From: Thermoplasmata archaeon
Lineage (GTDB): Archaea; Thermoplasmatota; Thermoplasmata; Thermoplasmatales; Thermoplasmataceae
Length of the DNA stretch: 18,546 bases
Reading direction: 5' to 3'
Assembly: GCA_021850505.1 (NCBI GenBank)
Contig: JAJZLW010000088.1
Span: 1 to 18,546, forward strand
Under the pieces are notes generated by a model. The model searched no databases. It was not told the origin of the DNA and worked only from the letters and a program-made list of their open reading frames with translations. Shown here piece by piece: positions 5,074 to 12,327 of the stretch; positions within the stretch are counted from its first letter, which is position 1, and each line of letters opens with the position of its first letter. The position numbers and the translations under genes were made by a program.

Positions 5074-7734
5074 ATGCCTATGATAGTCGGGGACTCTGAA
5101 ACCATTTCCTCATACAAGAATTCCTGGGACAAATTCTTTGATTCCCGAGGTTACCGCGACAAGATCACAAAGATCAGGGATTTCTATCCAGATGAAAAAT
5201 CACTTAGCATTCCGTACCCTGAAATTGCGAATTTCGACAACGATTTCGCAAATTCACTTAAGGAGAATCCCACAATATGCATTCGTGCCGGGGAAGACCT
5301 GATCAGATCCTTCCTGGAGTCAACCAGGGAGTTCGAGTCACGGAGAATAAACATCAGGATAACCGATCTGCCGCAGAAGGACTGCAGGGTCGAGATTCGT
5401 GACATAAGAAGCGACAGGATGGGGAAGATGATCAGCGTTTCCGGTATAGTGAGGAAGAATACCGAGGTCCTCCCGAGAATACAGCTTGCAGTTTTTCAGT
5501 GCTCTAAATGTTCAGCACTGATTGCGCTTGAACAGACGAGGGGCAAGCTTGAGGAACCTGTGAGATGCGAATCCTGCGGCGAGGAAAAACCGAAAGTCAG
5601 ATTCAAGCTTTTGCCTGAACTCTGCGAATTTGTAGATTTCCAGAAGATCGAGCTTCAGGAAAATCCTGAAACTATAGAAGGGGGCGCACAGCCGCAAAGG
5701 ATTACAGCAATACTTGAGGACGACATAACAGGCTTCATATTTCCCGGGGACAGGGTTGTTCTTGATGGCATCCTGCAGTCTGAGCAGAAGAGATCCGGAA
5801 ATTTACTCCTGACAGAATTCTTCGTATATCTTTATGCGTTGAATTTTTCAAAGGAAACCAAGGAATCCGATACATCTGACATAACTCCGGAAGAGGAGGA
5901 GAAGATAATCGAATTATCGAAATCACCAAATGTCCTCGACAAGTTCACGAAATCAATAGCACCATCTATCTACGGCCATGAGGATATAAAGAGAACACTT
6001 GCACTGCAGATGTTTGGTGGAATCAGGAAGGTAATGAAGGATGGCACCAAGATAAGGGGTGATATACACATACTCCTTGTAGGCGATCCTGGAACCGCAA
6101 AATCGCAGCTTCTGCGTTATATGGCTGATATATCCCCCAGAGGTGTCCTCGCACTTGGAAAGGGTGCGAGTGCTGCCGGTCTTACAGCTGCTGCCGTAAG
6201 GGACGAATTCGGTGAGGGCAGGTGGACTCTTGAGGCAGGGGTCCTGGTTCTCGCAAACAACGGCCTTGCTGCAATAGACGAGCTTGACAAGATGGACCAG
6301 CAGGACACGGGCGCAATGCATGAGGCCATGGAACAGCAGTCGTTTGCATATTCAACGGTCGTCGCAATCGAAGGGATAGGCCAGATTGAGATAGGGAAAT
6401 TTGTTGATGAACTGATCAGCAGGAATGAGAAAGATCTTATCCAGGGAAATGACTGTGAAATACTTGATCTCGTGAGAGACGAATTTTTTGTTCCAACAAC
6501 CGACTTCAGGAAAACGACAAGAACCAGGATAAGGCAGGTTAGCCGGCACAAAGCACCAGAAAGCCTCATCAGGGTTACCACATCTAATTCTATTTCCATA
6601 GATGTTACGGAGGAACATCCTTTCTGGGCCTTCAAGGACGGGATACTGCAGCTTGTGTCCACACATGAACTGAAGGTTGGAGATTACGTAATTTCCCCAA
6701 AGAAGATAGTCATTGACGAGGAGGACGAGTTTGAGAAACTACTACCTGAATATTCCAGGAATAAATGGCTGCATGACCTTGATCTGCTTGAGATATCCGA
6801 TATCTCGACCAAAGAATACAATCATGCATGGGTCTATGACATCGCTGTTACTGAGAACAGGACATTTGTGACAGAAGAAATGGTGCTGCATAATTCCATA
6901 ACGATATCCAAAGCGGGAATAATGGCAACGCTCAAATCAACATGCTCGGTCCTGGCTGCCGCGAACCCAACATTTGGAAAATACAATCCAAATTTACCGC
7001 TTTCAGAGCAGACAAAATTCCCGCTACCCCTTCTCTCCAGATTCGATGTTATTTTCAAGCTTGTAGACAGGGTATCGGACGATGTTGATTACAGGCTTGC
7101 GAACCATATACTCAAGACACACAAGGTTGGGGAGATATACAGGGGGATGGAGCTCAATGAGATAAAGGATCAGGAGATTTCGGAAGAAGATTCTTTGGTA
7201 CCGGAAATAGAGAAGAACCTAATGAGGAAATACGTTTCATATGCGAGGGGAAAGATCTTCCCAAGGCTTTCTGACGAGGCAATAGACCTGATCAGGAACG
7301 ATTATGTCAGAACCAGGAAGAGGAGCACGCCTGAAACAACGCCCATAACGCCCAGGCAACTGGAATCGATAATTCGACTATCAGAAGCATCCGCGAGATC
7401 AAGGTTATCATCGGTCGTCGAGAGGGATGACGCATACCTTGCGATTGAGATAATAACAAGTTACCTTGAAAACGTATCAAGCGTGGATGGCGTCATCGAC
7501 ACAAATATCATCATGACCGGTACAACAAGCAGGCAGAGGAATGAACTCGAAACAATTTTCATTATAATCAAGGATCTGCTCAAGACATCTACCTATGCGG
7601 AGGTCTCAGATGTTATTGCAGAGGGGAAATTGAGGGGAATGGATGAGAACAAGATCAAAGGCTTGATCGCAAAGCTGAAGGCAAGTGGTCAGATATACGA
7701 GCCATTTGACAACAAACTGAAGGTGATATCATAA
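5074..7734 (+). CDS. mcm: Replicative helicase MCM, interrupted by a mini-intein
   Basis: The product is the archaeal hexameric helicase that unwinds DNA at the replication fork. The 886-codon frame becomes 701 residues after removal of a 185-residue intein, the normal archaeal MCM length. The N-terminal domain has a zinc site at Cys143, Cys146, Cys165 and Cys168. The AAA+ core has Walker A GDPGTAKS (337-344), Walker B AIDELDKM (400-407), then the intein (423-607), sensor 1 AANP (629-632) and the LLSRFD arginine finger (653-658). A C-terminal winged-helix region follows (roughly 810-886). Because the intein separates Walker A/B from sensor 1 and the arginine finger, splicing is needed for an active ATPase. 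The ATG start fits a TATA box about 25 nt upstream. DUF424 and UbiE-type genes follow closely, probably co-transcribed. Confidence 0.95.
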   Translation: MPMIVGDSETISSYKNSWDKFFDSRGYRDKITKIRDFYPDEKSLSIPYPEIANFDNDFANSLKENPTICIRAGEDLIRSFLESTREFESRRINIRITDLPQKDCRVEIRDIRSDRMGKMISVSGIVRKNTEVLPRIQLAVFQCSKCSALIALEQTRGKLEEPVRCESCGEEKPKVRFKLLPELCEFVDFQKIELQENPETIEGGAQPQRITAILEDDITGFIFPGDRVVLDGILQSEQKRSGNLLLTEFFVYLYALNFSKETKESDTSDITPEEEEKIIELSKSPNVLDKFTKSIAPSIYGHEDIKRTLALQMFGGIRKVMKDGTKIRGDIHILLVGDPGTAKSQLLRYMADISPRGVLALGKGASAAGLTAAAVRDEFGEGRWTLEAGVLVLANNGLAAIDELDKMDQQDTGAMHEAMEQQSFAYSTVVAIEGIGQIEIGKFVDELISRNEKDLIQGNDCEILDLVRDEFFVPTTDFRKTTRTRIRQVSRHKAPESLIRVTTSNSISIDVTEEHPFWAFKDGILQLVSTHELKVGDYVISPKKIVIDEEDEFEKLLPEYSRNKWLHDLDLLEISDISTKEYNHAWVYDIAVTENRTFVTEEMVLHNSITISKAGIMATLKSTCSVLAAANPTFGKYNPNLPLSEQTKFPLPLLSRFDVIFKLVDRVSDDVDYRLANHILKTHKVGEIYRGMELNEIKDQEISEEDSLVPEIEKNLMRKYVSYARGKIFPRLSDEAIDLIRNDYVRTRKRSTPETTPITPRQLESIIRLSEASARSRLSSVVERDDAYLAIEIITSYLENVSSVDGVIDTNIIMTGTTSRQRNELETIFIIIKDLLKTSTYAEVSDVIAEGKLRGMDENKIKGLIAKLKASGQIYEPFDNKLKVIS
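6340..6894 (+). other. MCM mini-intein (185 aa, Ser1, no endonuclease)
   Basis: The conserved MCM run EAMEQQ(T/S)-ISKAGI is broken after Gln422 by 185 residues and resumes at Ser608 (SITISKAGI). The insert has intein splicing motifs: block A SFAYSTVVAIEG with Ser as residue 1 (Ser423), block B with the T-x-x-H motif TEEHP (Thr512, His515), block F around VYDIAVTENRTFV (587-599) and block G MVLHN ending His606-Asn607, followed by Ser608 as the +1 nucleophile. The length and lack of a LAGLIDADG motif show a mini-intein without a homing endonuclease, so it can no longer spread by homing. It is in frame and seems intact. Ser1 in place of the usual Cys is less common but compatible with splicing. 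Inteins are known in the ATPase core of archaeal MCM proteins. Confidence 0.93.
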
Positions 7735-7748
7735 ATCCACTCATTGTG

Positions 7749-8039
7749 ATGAAGCTCACCAAGATCGGTGACGAGAACCTGCTTGCCGCTACTGAATACC
7801 GGCTGTTAAACAAAACATTCAGGGAACGGAACCTGCACATTACTGTCACAGAGGAATTCTACGGGCGGATGCGTGTTTCTGTTGACGCATTCAGGTCGGC
7901 TCTTCAGATATGCACGATTGCAAATCTGGTTGGTGATACTGTAATAAATATAGCGATTGAGATGGGGCTGATCGAGGAGGACAATATACTCACGATCGGC
8001 GGGGTTAAATACGCCCAGTATGCAAAGATAATAAACTGA
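7749..8039 (+). CDS. DUF424 family archaeal protein
   Basis: The 96-residue product matches the archaeal DUF424 family along its whole length: a KIGDENLLAA start, then LLNKTFRERNLHITV, EEFYG, IANLVGDTVINIAIEMGL and a final IGGVKYAQ. The family is widespread in archaea, small, soluble and of unknown biochemical role; the conserved neighbourhoods usually involve information-processing genes. The start is taken as ATG 7749, in line with the family N-terminus; GTG 7746 directly before it would add one residue. No clear Shine-Dalgarno site is seen. The gene begins 14 nt after the mcm stop and is followed 5 nt later by the methyltransferase, so the three are probably one transcript. No zinc or nucleotide motif is seen. 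Confidence 0.88.
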   Translation: MKLTKIGDENLLAATEYRLLNKTFRERNLHITVTEEFYGRMRVSVDAFRSALQICTIANLVGDTVINIAIEMGLIEEDNILTIGGVKYAQYAKIIN

Positions 8040-8044
8040 TCCTC

Positions 8045-8713
8045 ATGCCTGAAGAAGAAAGGGTAAGATCGGTATTCAATTCCATTTACAATAAATATGA
8101 CCTTATCGATAGCATAATCAGCTTCGGGATGGATTCCGCCTGGCGCAGGACGATGATCTCCATGGCTGGATCCCGTCAGTATAAATCGATACTGGACTGT
8201 GGAGCCGGCACAGGAAAGCTCACCATGCAGCTGAGAAAAAAGTTCCCTGATGCCAGGATGGTTGCACTCGATGTTTCAGACCAGATGATTTCACTGATCC
8301 CTGATCCAGGAATTGAGAGGGTTGTGGGATCAGCTGTGGAGCTACCGTTTGATAACAGCTCATTTGATCTTGTGACTTCTGCCTTCCTGACACGCAATGT
8401 TCCTAGCATTGAGGCATATCTGAAGGAGGCATACAGGGTTCTCAGGAAGGACGGCGCGCTGATCAATCTCGATATACACACTCCGGTTATTCACGGCTAC
8501 AGGGAGATATTCTCCCTTTATTTTTTCCATGTTGTGCCTATAATAGGTGACCTGCTGACTGGATCGAATTCATATTCATACCTTTCAAACTCTGTCAGGA
8601 ACTTCGTGGGCCCGGATGAGCTCATCGATAAGGCAAGAAAGGCAGGTTTCAGTCTGGAAAGGAAGGTTTTGAAGGCCATGCAGTCGATCAGCATTATACG
8701 GTTTAATAAATGA
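8045..8713 (+). CDS. UbiE/MenG-type quinone methyltransferase
   Basis: A SAM-dependent class I methyltransferase of 222 residues. The N-terminal VRSVFNSIYNKYDLID (7-22) and GMDSAWRR (28-35) are signatures of the UbiE/COQ5 family; motif I is LDCGAGTGK (50-58), an acidic motif II (ALDVSD) follows, and the C-terminal YSYLSNSVRNF stretch corresponds to the family's Y-x-Y-L-x-x-S-x-x-x-F element. The likely reaction is C-methylation of demethylmenaquinone; Thermoplasma makes menaquinone and methylated thermoplasmaquinones, so the exact substrate could be either. The enzyme should act at the membrane surface on a lipid substrate. Its start is 5 nt after the DUF424 stop. A 55-bp gap with its own TATA box separates it from the trp operon, so it belongs with the mcm unit. 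Confidence 0.85.
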   Translation: MPEEERVRSVFNSIYNKYDLIDSIISFGMDSAWRRTMISMAGSRQYKSILDCGAGTGKLTMQLRKKFPDARMVALDVSDQMISLIPDPGIERVVGSAVELPFDNSSFDLVTSAFLTRNVPSIEAYLKEAYRVLRKDGALINLDIHTPVIHGYREIFSLYFFHVVPIIGDLLTGSNSYSYLSNSVRNFVGPDELIDKARKAGFSLERKVLKAMQSISIIRFNK

Positions 8714-8739
8714 TGAATGCTATATAATATTCATGAACG

Positions 8740-8748
8740 TTTAAATAA
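8740..8748 (+). promoter_or_regulatory. TATA box of the trp/DAHP operon
   Basis: TTTAAATAA is centred 25 nt before the GTG at 8769, so the operon mRNA should start at the first codon of trpB without a leader. There is then no room for a leader peptide or riboswitch. Just upstream lie an 18-bp imperfect palindrome, GAATGCTATATAATATTC (8715-8732), and TTCATGAA (8730-8737), which could be operator sequences. Confidence 0.55.
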
Positions 8749-8768
8749 CAACATTCTATTCCAGAGGA

Positions 8769-10019
8769 GTGTACAGCGCTAAATTAGATGACTTAATTCC
8801 TGAGAACTGGTATAATGTGGTTCCTGATCTTCCGGAACAGCTCGCACCACCAAAGGATTCAAGCTTAGAAAGATCATCCATCGAATTACTCAAGAGAGTC
8901 CTGCCGTCAAAGCTTCTTGAACAGGAATTCTCCTTCAACAGATATGAGAAGATACCTGACGAGGTAAGGGATCTTTATATCCAGATTGGCAGGCCAACAC
9001 CACTGATAAGGGCTATGAATCTTGAGAAGAAGCTTGGTTACAAAGGCAAGATTTACTATAAATACGAGGGCGCGACCGCCACCGGATCACATAAGATAAA
9101 TACGGCGATCCCACAGGCATACTATGCCTCTGAAGAGGGCGTCAGGGAAGTTGTAACTGAAACAGGTGCAGGCCAGTGGGGAACTGCAACGGCACTTGCG
9201 GCTTCGCTGAATGACATGAAATGCAAGGTCTTCATGGTCAGCACGAGTTTCAGGCAAAAACCACTGAGAAAGCAGATCATGGAGGTATACGGCGCATCTG
9301 TCGTGCCAAGTCCATCCAGCGAGACAAAATTCGGGCAATCTGTTCTTTCCAAAAACCAGGATCACCCTGGCTCTCTGGGGATAGCCATCAGCGAGGCGGT
9401 TGAATATGCCCTTGATCATGATATAAAATACATGCTCGGGAGCGTGATGAATTCTGTAATAACGCACCAGAGCATAATAGGGCTTGAAAGCAGGAAGCAG
9501 CTCGAGATAGAGGGCGAGCATGCTGATGTATTGATAGGATGCGTGGGTGGAGGAAGTAACTTCTCGGGTTTCGTATTCCCCTTTCTTGATCAGGAGAATG
9601 AGATGATTGCATCAACAGCTCAGGAAGTACCGAAACTTACGAAAGGAGAATACAAATATGACTTCATAGACAGCGCCGGAATCCTACCGCAATTGAGGAT
9701 GTATTCGCTTGGGGCGGATTTCGTTCCAGCAGGCATTTATGCAGGCGGCCTCAGATATCATGGAGCTGCGCCATCACTCTCATCTCTGATCCATAACGGA
9801 AGGATCAGGGCAGAGGAGATACGGGAGGACGAGGTCATAGCCGCGATGAGGCTGTTTGCCAATACACAGGGTGTAATCTGTGCACCTGAGTCCGGCCATG
9901 CCATTGCTTCTGCTCTTAGATATGTTAAGGCGAATCCTGATAGTCGCAAGACGGTTGTGGTTAACGTCAGCGGGCATGGTCTGCTGGATCTGTCAATTTT
10001 TCAGAAGGAATTGAAATGA
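8769..10019 (+). CDS. trpB: Tryptophan synthase beta chain, TrpB2 type
   Basis: This PLP enzyme joins indole and serine to make tryptophan. The 416 residues, the N-terminal extension (LIPENWYNVVPDLPEQL), GRPTPL (74-79) and EGATATGSHKINTA (100-113) mark the TrpB2 subgroup rather than the common TrpB1. Lys109 is the PLP lysine, Glu131 in ETGAGQWG is the expected catalytic acid (same 22-residue spacing as Lys87/Glu109 of Salmonella TrpB), and GGGSN (260-264) binds the phosphate. The start must be GTG 8769: no other usable start lies between the upstream in-frame stop and Met83, and the TATA box spacing fits. It is the first gene of the operon and overlaps trpA by 4 bp (ATGA). TrpB2 proteins generally bind TrpA weakly or only during catalysis. 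Confidence 0.95.
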   Translation: MYSAKLDDLIPENWYNVVPDLPEQLAPPKDSSLERSSIELLKRVLPSKLLEQEFSFNRYEKIPDEVRDLYIQIGRPTPLIRAMNLEKKLGYKGKIYYKYEGATATGSHKINTAIPQAYYASEEGVREVVTETGAGQWGTATALAASLNDMKCKVFMVSTSFRQKPLRKQIMEVYGASVVPSPSSETKFGQSVLSKNQDHPGSLGIAISEAVEYALDHDIKYMLGSVMNSVITHQSIIGLESRKQLEIEGEHADVLIGCVGGGSNFSGFVFPFLDQENEMIASTAQEVPKLTKGEYKYDFIDSAGILPQLRMYSLGADFVPAGIYAGGLRYHGAAPSLSSLIHNGRIRAEEIREDEVIAAMRLFANTQGVICAPESGHAIASALRYVKANPDSRKTVVVNVSGHGLLDLSIFQKELK

Positions 10020-10756
10020 GAAAGAATCTTTTCATATACCTGACGCTGGGATACCCGGATAATGAAATACTGGCATCCTTCATCAGTCAGATGGAAAAGG
10101 GGATAGTTGACGGGATTGAGTATGGCCTCCCATCCAGGGATCCAAGGTATGACGGCCCGAAAATTAGGCTCACTCATAAAAGGATCGATTTGCCTGAATT
10201 TTCAGGTTTCAGAGAGATATTTGAAAAAAGTGATAATATCTGCAACAGGAAGATAGCTCTATCCTACTTTTCTGATCTGTCACGCGACCTGGATGGATAT
10301 ATATCATTCATGAAAACTTATGGTATAACAGAGGTAATCGTCCCTGATATGCTGATAGATTTTCCGTCGAGCATTGATCAAACAGTGAAGAAACTCGCGG
10401 ATTCTGGCATATCATTCATACCTTTCTTCAATGCAGCTACCCCGGACAGCGTGATCAGAAGGGTTCTATCCATAACGAAATCATGGATATACTACGGCCT
10501 GCAACCGTCGACGGGCATCAACATGCCTTTCAATGTTGACAGCGTTGCTGCGAGGGCAATGGAAGTGTGCGCCGGCAGGTCAGTCATTTTTGGTTTTGGG
10601 ATAAGGAACCGTTCCGATATACTGGCAATCCTGAAACATGGCGGTGATGGTGTAGCAATCGGATCTGCACTTATAGATGATATATCAAGTCATAATTTTA
10701 CTGCTGCTTATCAAAGGATAAAAGAATTCAGGGAGGCACTGGACAGTGTTATATGA
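10016..10756 (+). CDS. trpA: Tryptophan synthase alpha chain
   Basis: TrpA cleaves indole-3-glycerol phosphate to indole and glyceraldehyde 3-phosphate, passing indole to TrpB. The 246-residue TIM barrel is a little short for the family. The catalytic pair is present: Glu35 in GIEYGLPSRDP and Asp46 in YDGP, with the same 11-residue spacing as Glu49/Asp60 of Salmonella TrpA. The phosphate loop GFGIRN is near the C-terminal third. The normally conserved active-site loop (GVTG) reads QPSTGIN here, a divergent form that may go with the TrpB2 partner. AAGGA about 8 nt before the ATG is a fair ribosome site, and the ATGA overlap with trpB couples translation of the two subunits. Confidence 0.93.
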   Translation: MRKNLFIYLTLGYPDNEILASFISQMEKGIVDGIEYGLPSRDPRYDGPKIRLTHKRIDLPEFSGFREIFEKSDNICNRKIALSYFSDLSRDLDGYISFMKTYGITEVIVPDMLIDFPSSIDQTVKKLADSGISFIPFFNAATPDSVIRRVLSITKSWIYYGLQPSTGINMPFNVDSVAARAMEVCAGRSVIFGFGIRNRSDILAILKHGGDGVAIGSALIDDISSHNFTAAYQRIKEFREALDSVI

Positions 10757-11744
10757 TATTGATATTATAATCGACAGGCGGGATCTGAACGAACAGCATG
10801 CTTTTGATTTAATGAAGACGCTTATAGCAAGCGGAACCGATCTGGAAAAGACAGTATTCCTGCTTGCCATGCACATGAAGGGGGTCACCGGGCAGGAACT
10901 GACGGGGTTTGCAAACGCCGTCAGGTCTGAGGCAACAATAGAACCCGTTGAGAATACGAGCGATATTGTCGGCACGGGAGGCGATGGCAAGAATACAATA
11001 AACGTAAGCACTGCCGCTTCCATTCTGTGCGCCGGCCTTGGAATCAGGATGGCAAAACATGGAAACCGTGCGATCACGAGTCCGCAGGGCAGTGGGGATA
11101 TCCTGTCAAAGATGGGGTATAAATTCGAGAAGACCAGGGAACAGATCGTTGAGGACCTTGAAAGAATGAACTTCGCCTATATCCTGGCTCCACATTACAA
11201 TTCATCATTTGCTAAATTTTTCCCGGCAAGAAAGATGCTCACATTCAAGACGATAATGAACTATCTGGGACCGATCACAAACCCGTGCGACCCGGATACG
11301 ATAGTCATAGGATCATCTGACCATGAGATATGCACACTCTATGCAGATTTTCTTTCCATAAGGCGGAAAAGGGGATTCATTGTGCACGGAAAGGATGGCA
11401 TGGATGAAATCTCTCCTGTATCCGAAACCAGTGCTATCCTCGTGGATTCACAGAGAAAAGAAATGGCCATAGATCCAAAGGCAATTGACCTGCCGGAGAT
11501 ATCCTATCACAACATATCCTTCCCCGATCCTGCGAAAAACCGCCAAAAATTCCTCGACGGCCTCTTCGGGAGAGATGAGAAGATATCGTCGTTTATCGCA
11601 CTTAATGCTGCCCCGCTTCTCATGCTTAAGAAGGAGGCATCCGATCTAGAAGAGGGATATTCCGTCGCAACGGACGCAATAAAGAAGGGGATCGGCAAAA
11701 AGGCATTCAAGAAGATTTCAGGGGGCGTCGATAGGATTGACTGA
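10746..11744 (+). CDS. trpD: Anthranilate phosphoribosyltransferase
   Basis: The enzyme transfers phosphoribose from PRPP to anthranilate. The 332 residues match the family: GTGGDGKNTINVSTAAS (76-92) is the PRPP-binding glycine-rich motif, followed by KHGNRAITSPQGSGD and, further on, HYNSSFAKFFPARK and the FKTIMNYLGPITNP stretch, corresponding to the anthranilate-binding and phosphate-binding regions. The start is GTG 10746, 9 nt after a GGGAGG ribosome site at 10731-10736; this gives an 11-bp overlap with trpA. It also overlaps the next gene, trpF, by 8 bp. TrpD stands alone here and is not fused to TrpG as in enterobacteria. Confidence 0.95.
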   Translation: MLYDIDIIIDRRDLNEQHAFDLMKTLIASGTDLEKTVFLLAMHMKGVTGQELTGFANAVRSEATIEPVENTSDIVGTGGDGKNTINVSTAASILCAGLGIRMAKHGNRAITSPQGSGDILSKMGYKFEKTREQIVEDLERMNFAYILAPHYNSSFAKFFPARKMLTFKTIMNYLGPITNPCDPDTIVIGSSDHEICTLYADFLSIRRKRGFIVHGKDGMDEISPVSETSAILVDSQRKEMAIDPKAIDLPEISYHNISFPDPAKNRQKFLDGLFGRDEKISSFIALNAAPLLMLKKEASDLEEGYSVATDAIKKGIGKKAFKKISGGVDRID

Positions 11745-12327
11745 TCCTCTTGTCAAGATATGCGGGCTCACCAGGATGGATGATGCCAGATTGGCAGCTG
11801 ATGGAGGAGCAGATATACTCGGGCTTGTATTTTCAAAAAGATCTAAGAGGCGCGTCAGCATTGACACCGCGAGGCAGGTCAGCAGCATAGGAAAGGATAT
11901 TGCCGGAGTTTACACGTCAATGGATGAGATAGGTGACGAGATCAGGTACCTGGATTACATACAATTGCATTTCAGGCACAGCATTACGGACATACAGAAA
12001 GTAAAGGAGATGGGCGGGCTAAAGACAATATCTGTCGTGGCGTCGCTGGATCCTGATATACCTGGTTCAATATCATCATACCGCAATGCAGGTACCGACT
12101 ATGTCCTTCTGGAACTTGTCTCAGGTTTCAGGAATTATCATGATCTTGCATCCGGTATCGCGGAAAGGTTCGAGATAGGCTTATCAGGCAGGATCTCAGT
12201 GGATGACCTGCCCGCCGTCAAGAAGTTGAGGCCTACAATAATAGACGCAAGCAGCTCAATTGAGATCGAGCCGGGAATAAAGGATCATGAAAAACTGGCC
12301 CGTTACCTGAAAGAGGCGAAAAACTGA
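11737..12327 (+). CDS. trpF: Phosphoribosylanthranilate isomerase
   Basis: The enzyme performs the Amadori rearrangement of phosphoribosylanthranilate to CdRP. The 196-residue TIM barrel has VKICGLTRMDDA at the N-terminus with the general-base Cys9, GADILGLVFSKRSKRRV, the YIQLHF strand, and Asp170 in IIDASSSIEIEPGIKD as the general acid. The family normally has VDxSSGxExxPGxKD at that point, so Ser replaces Gly, a mild variation. The start is TTG 11737, supported by the MTDPLVKICG N-terminus and a GGGGG run (11721-11725) upstream; this gives an 8-bp overlap with trpD. The stop is immediately followed by the trpE ATG. Confidence 0.93.
   Translation: MTDPLVKICGLTRMDDARLAADGGADILGLVFSKRSKRRVSIDTARQVSSIGKDIAGVYTSMDEIGDEIRYLDYIQLHFRHSITDIQKVKEMGGLKTISVVASLDPDIPGSISSYRNAGTDYVLLELVSGFRNYHDLASGIAERFEIGLSGRISVDDLPAVKKLRPTIIDASSSIEIEPGIKDHEKLARYLKEAKN

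Noticed and set aside
6117..6662. A 181-codon open frame on the minus strand within mcm
   Set aside because: It is antisense to the conserved Walker B region and intein block motifs of MCM and has no family resemblance; it results from codon bias of the coding strand.
6340..6894. Homing endonuclease in the MCM insert
   Set aside because: The insert is only 185 residues and has no LAGLIDADG or HNH motif between blocks B and F; it is a mini-intein.
9087..9521. A 144-codon minus-strand frame opposite trpB
   Set aside because: It is antisense to the PLP-binding core of TrpB, with no recognisable domain, promoter or ribosome site.
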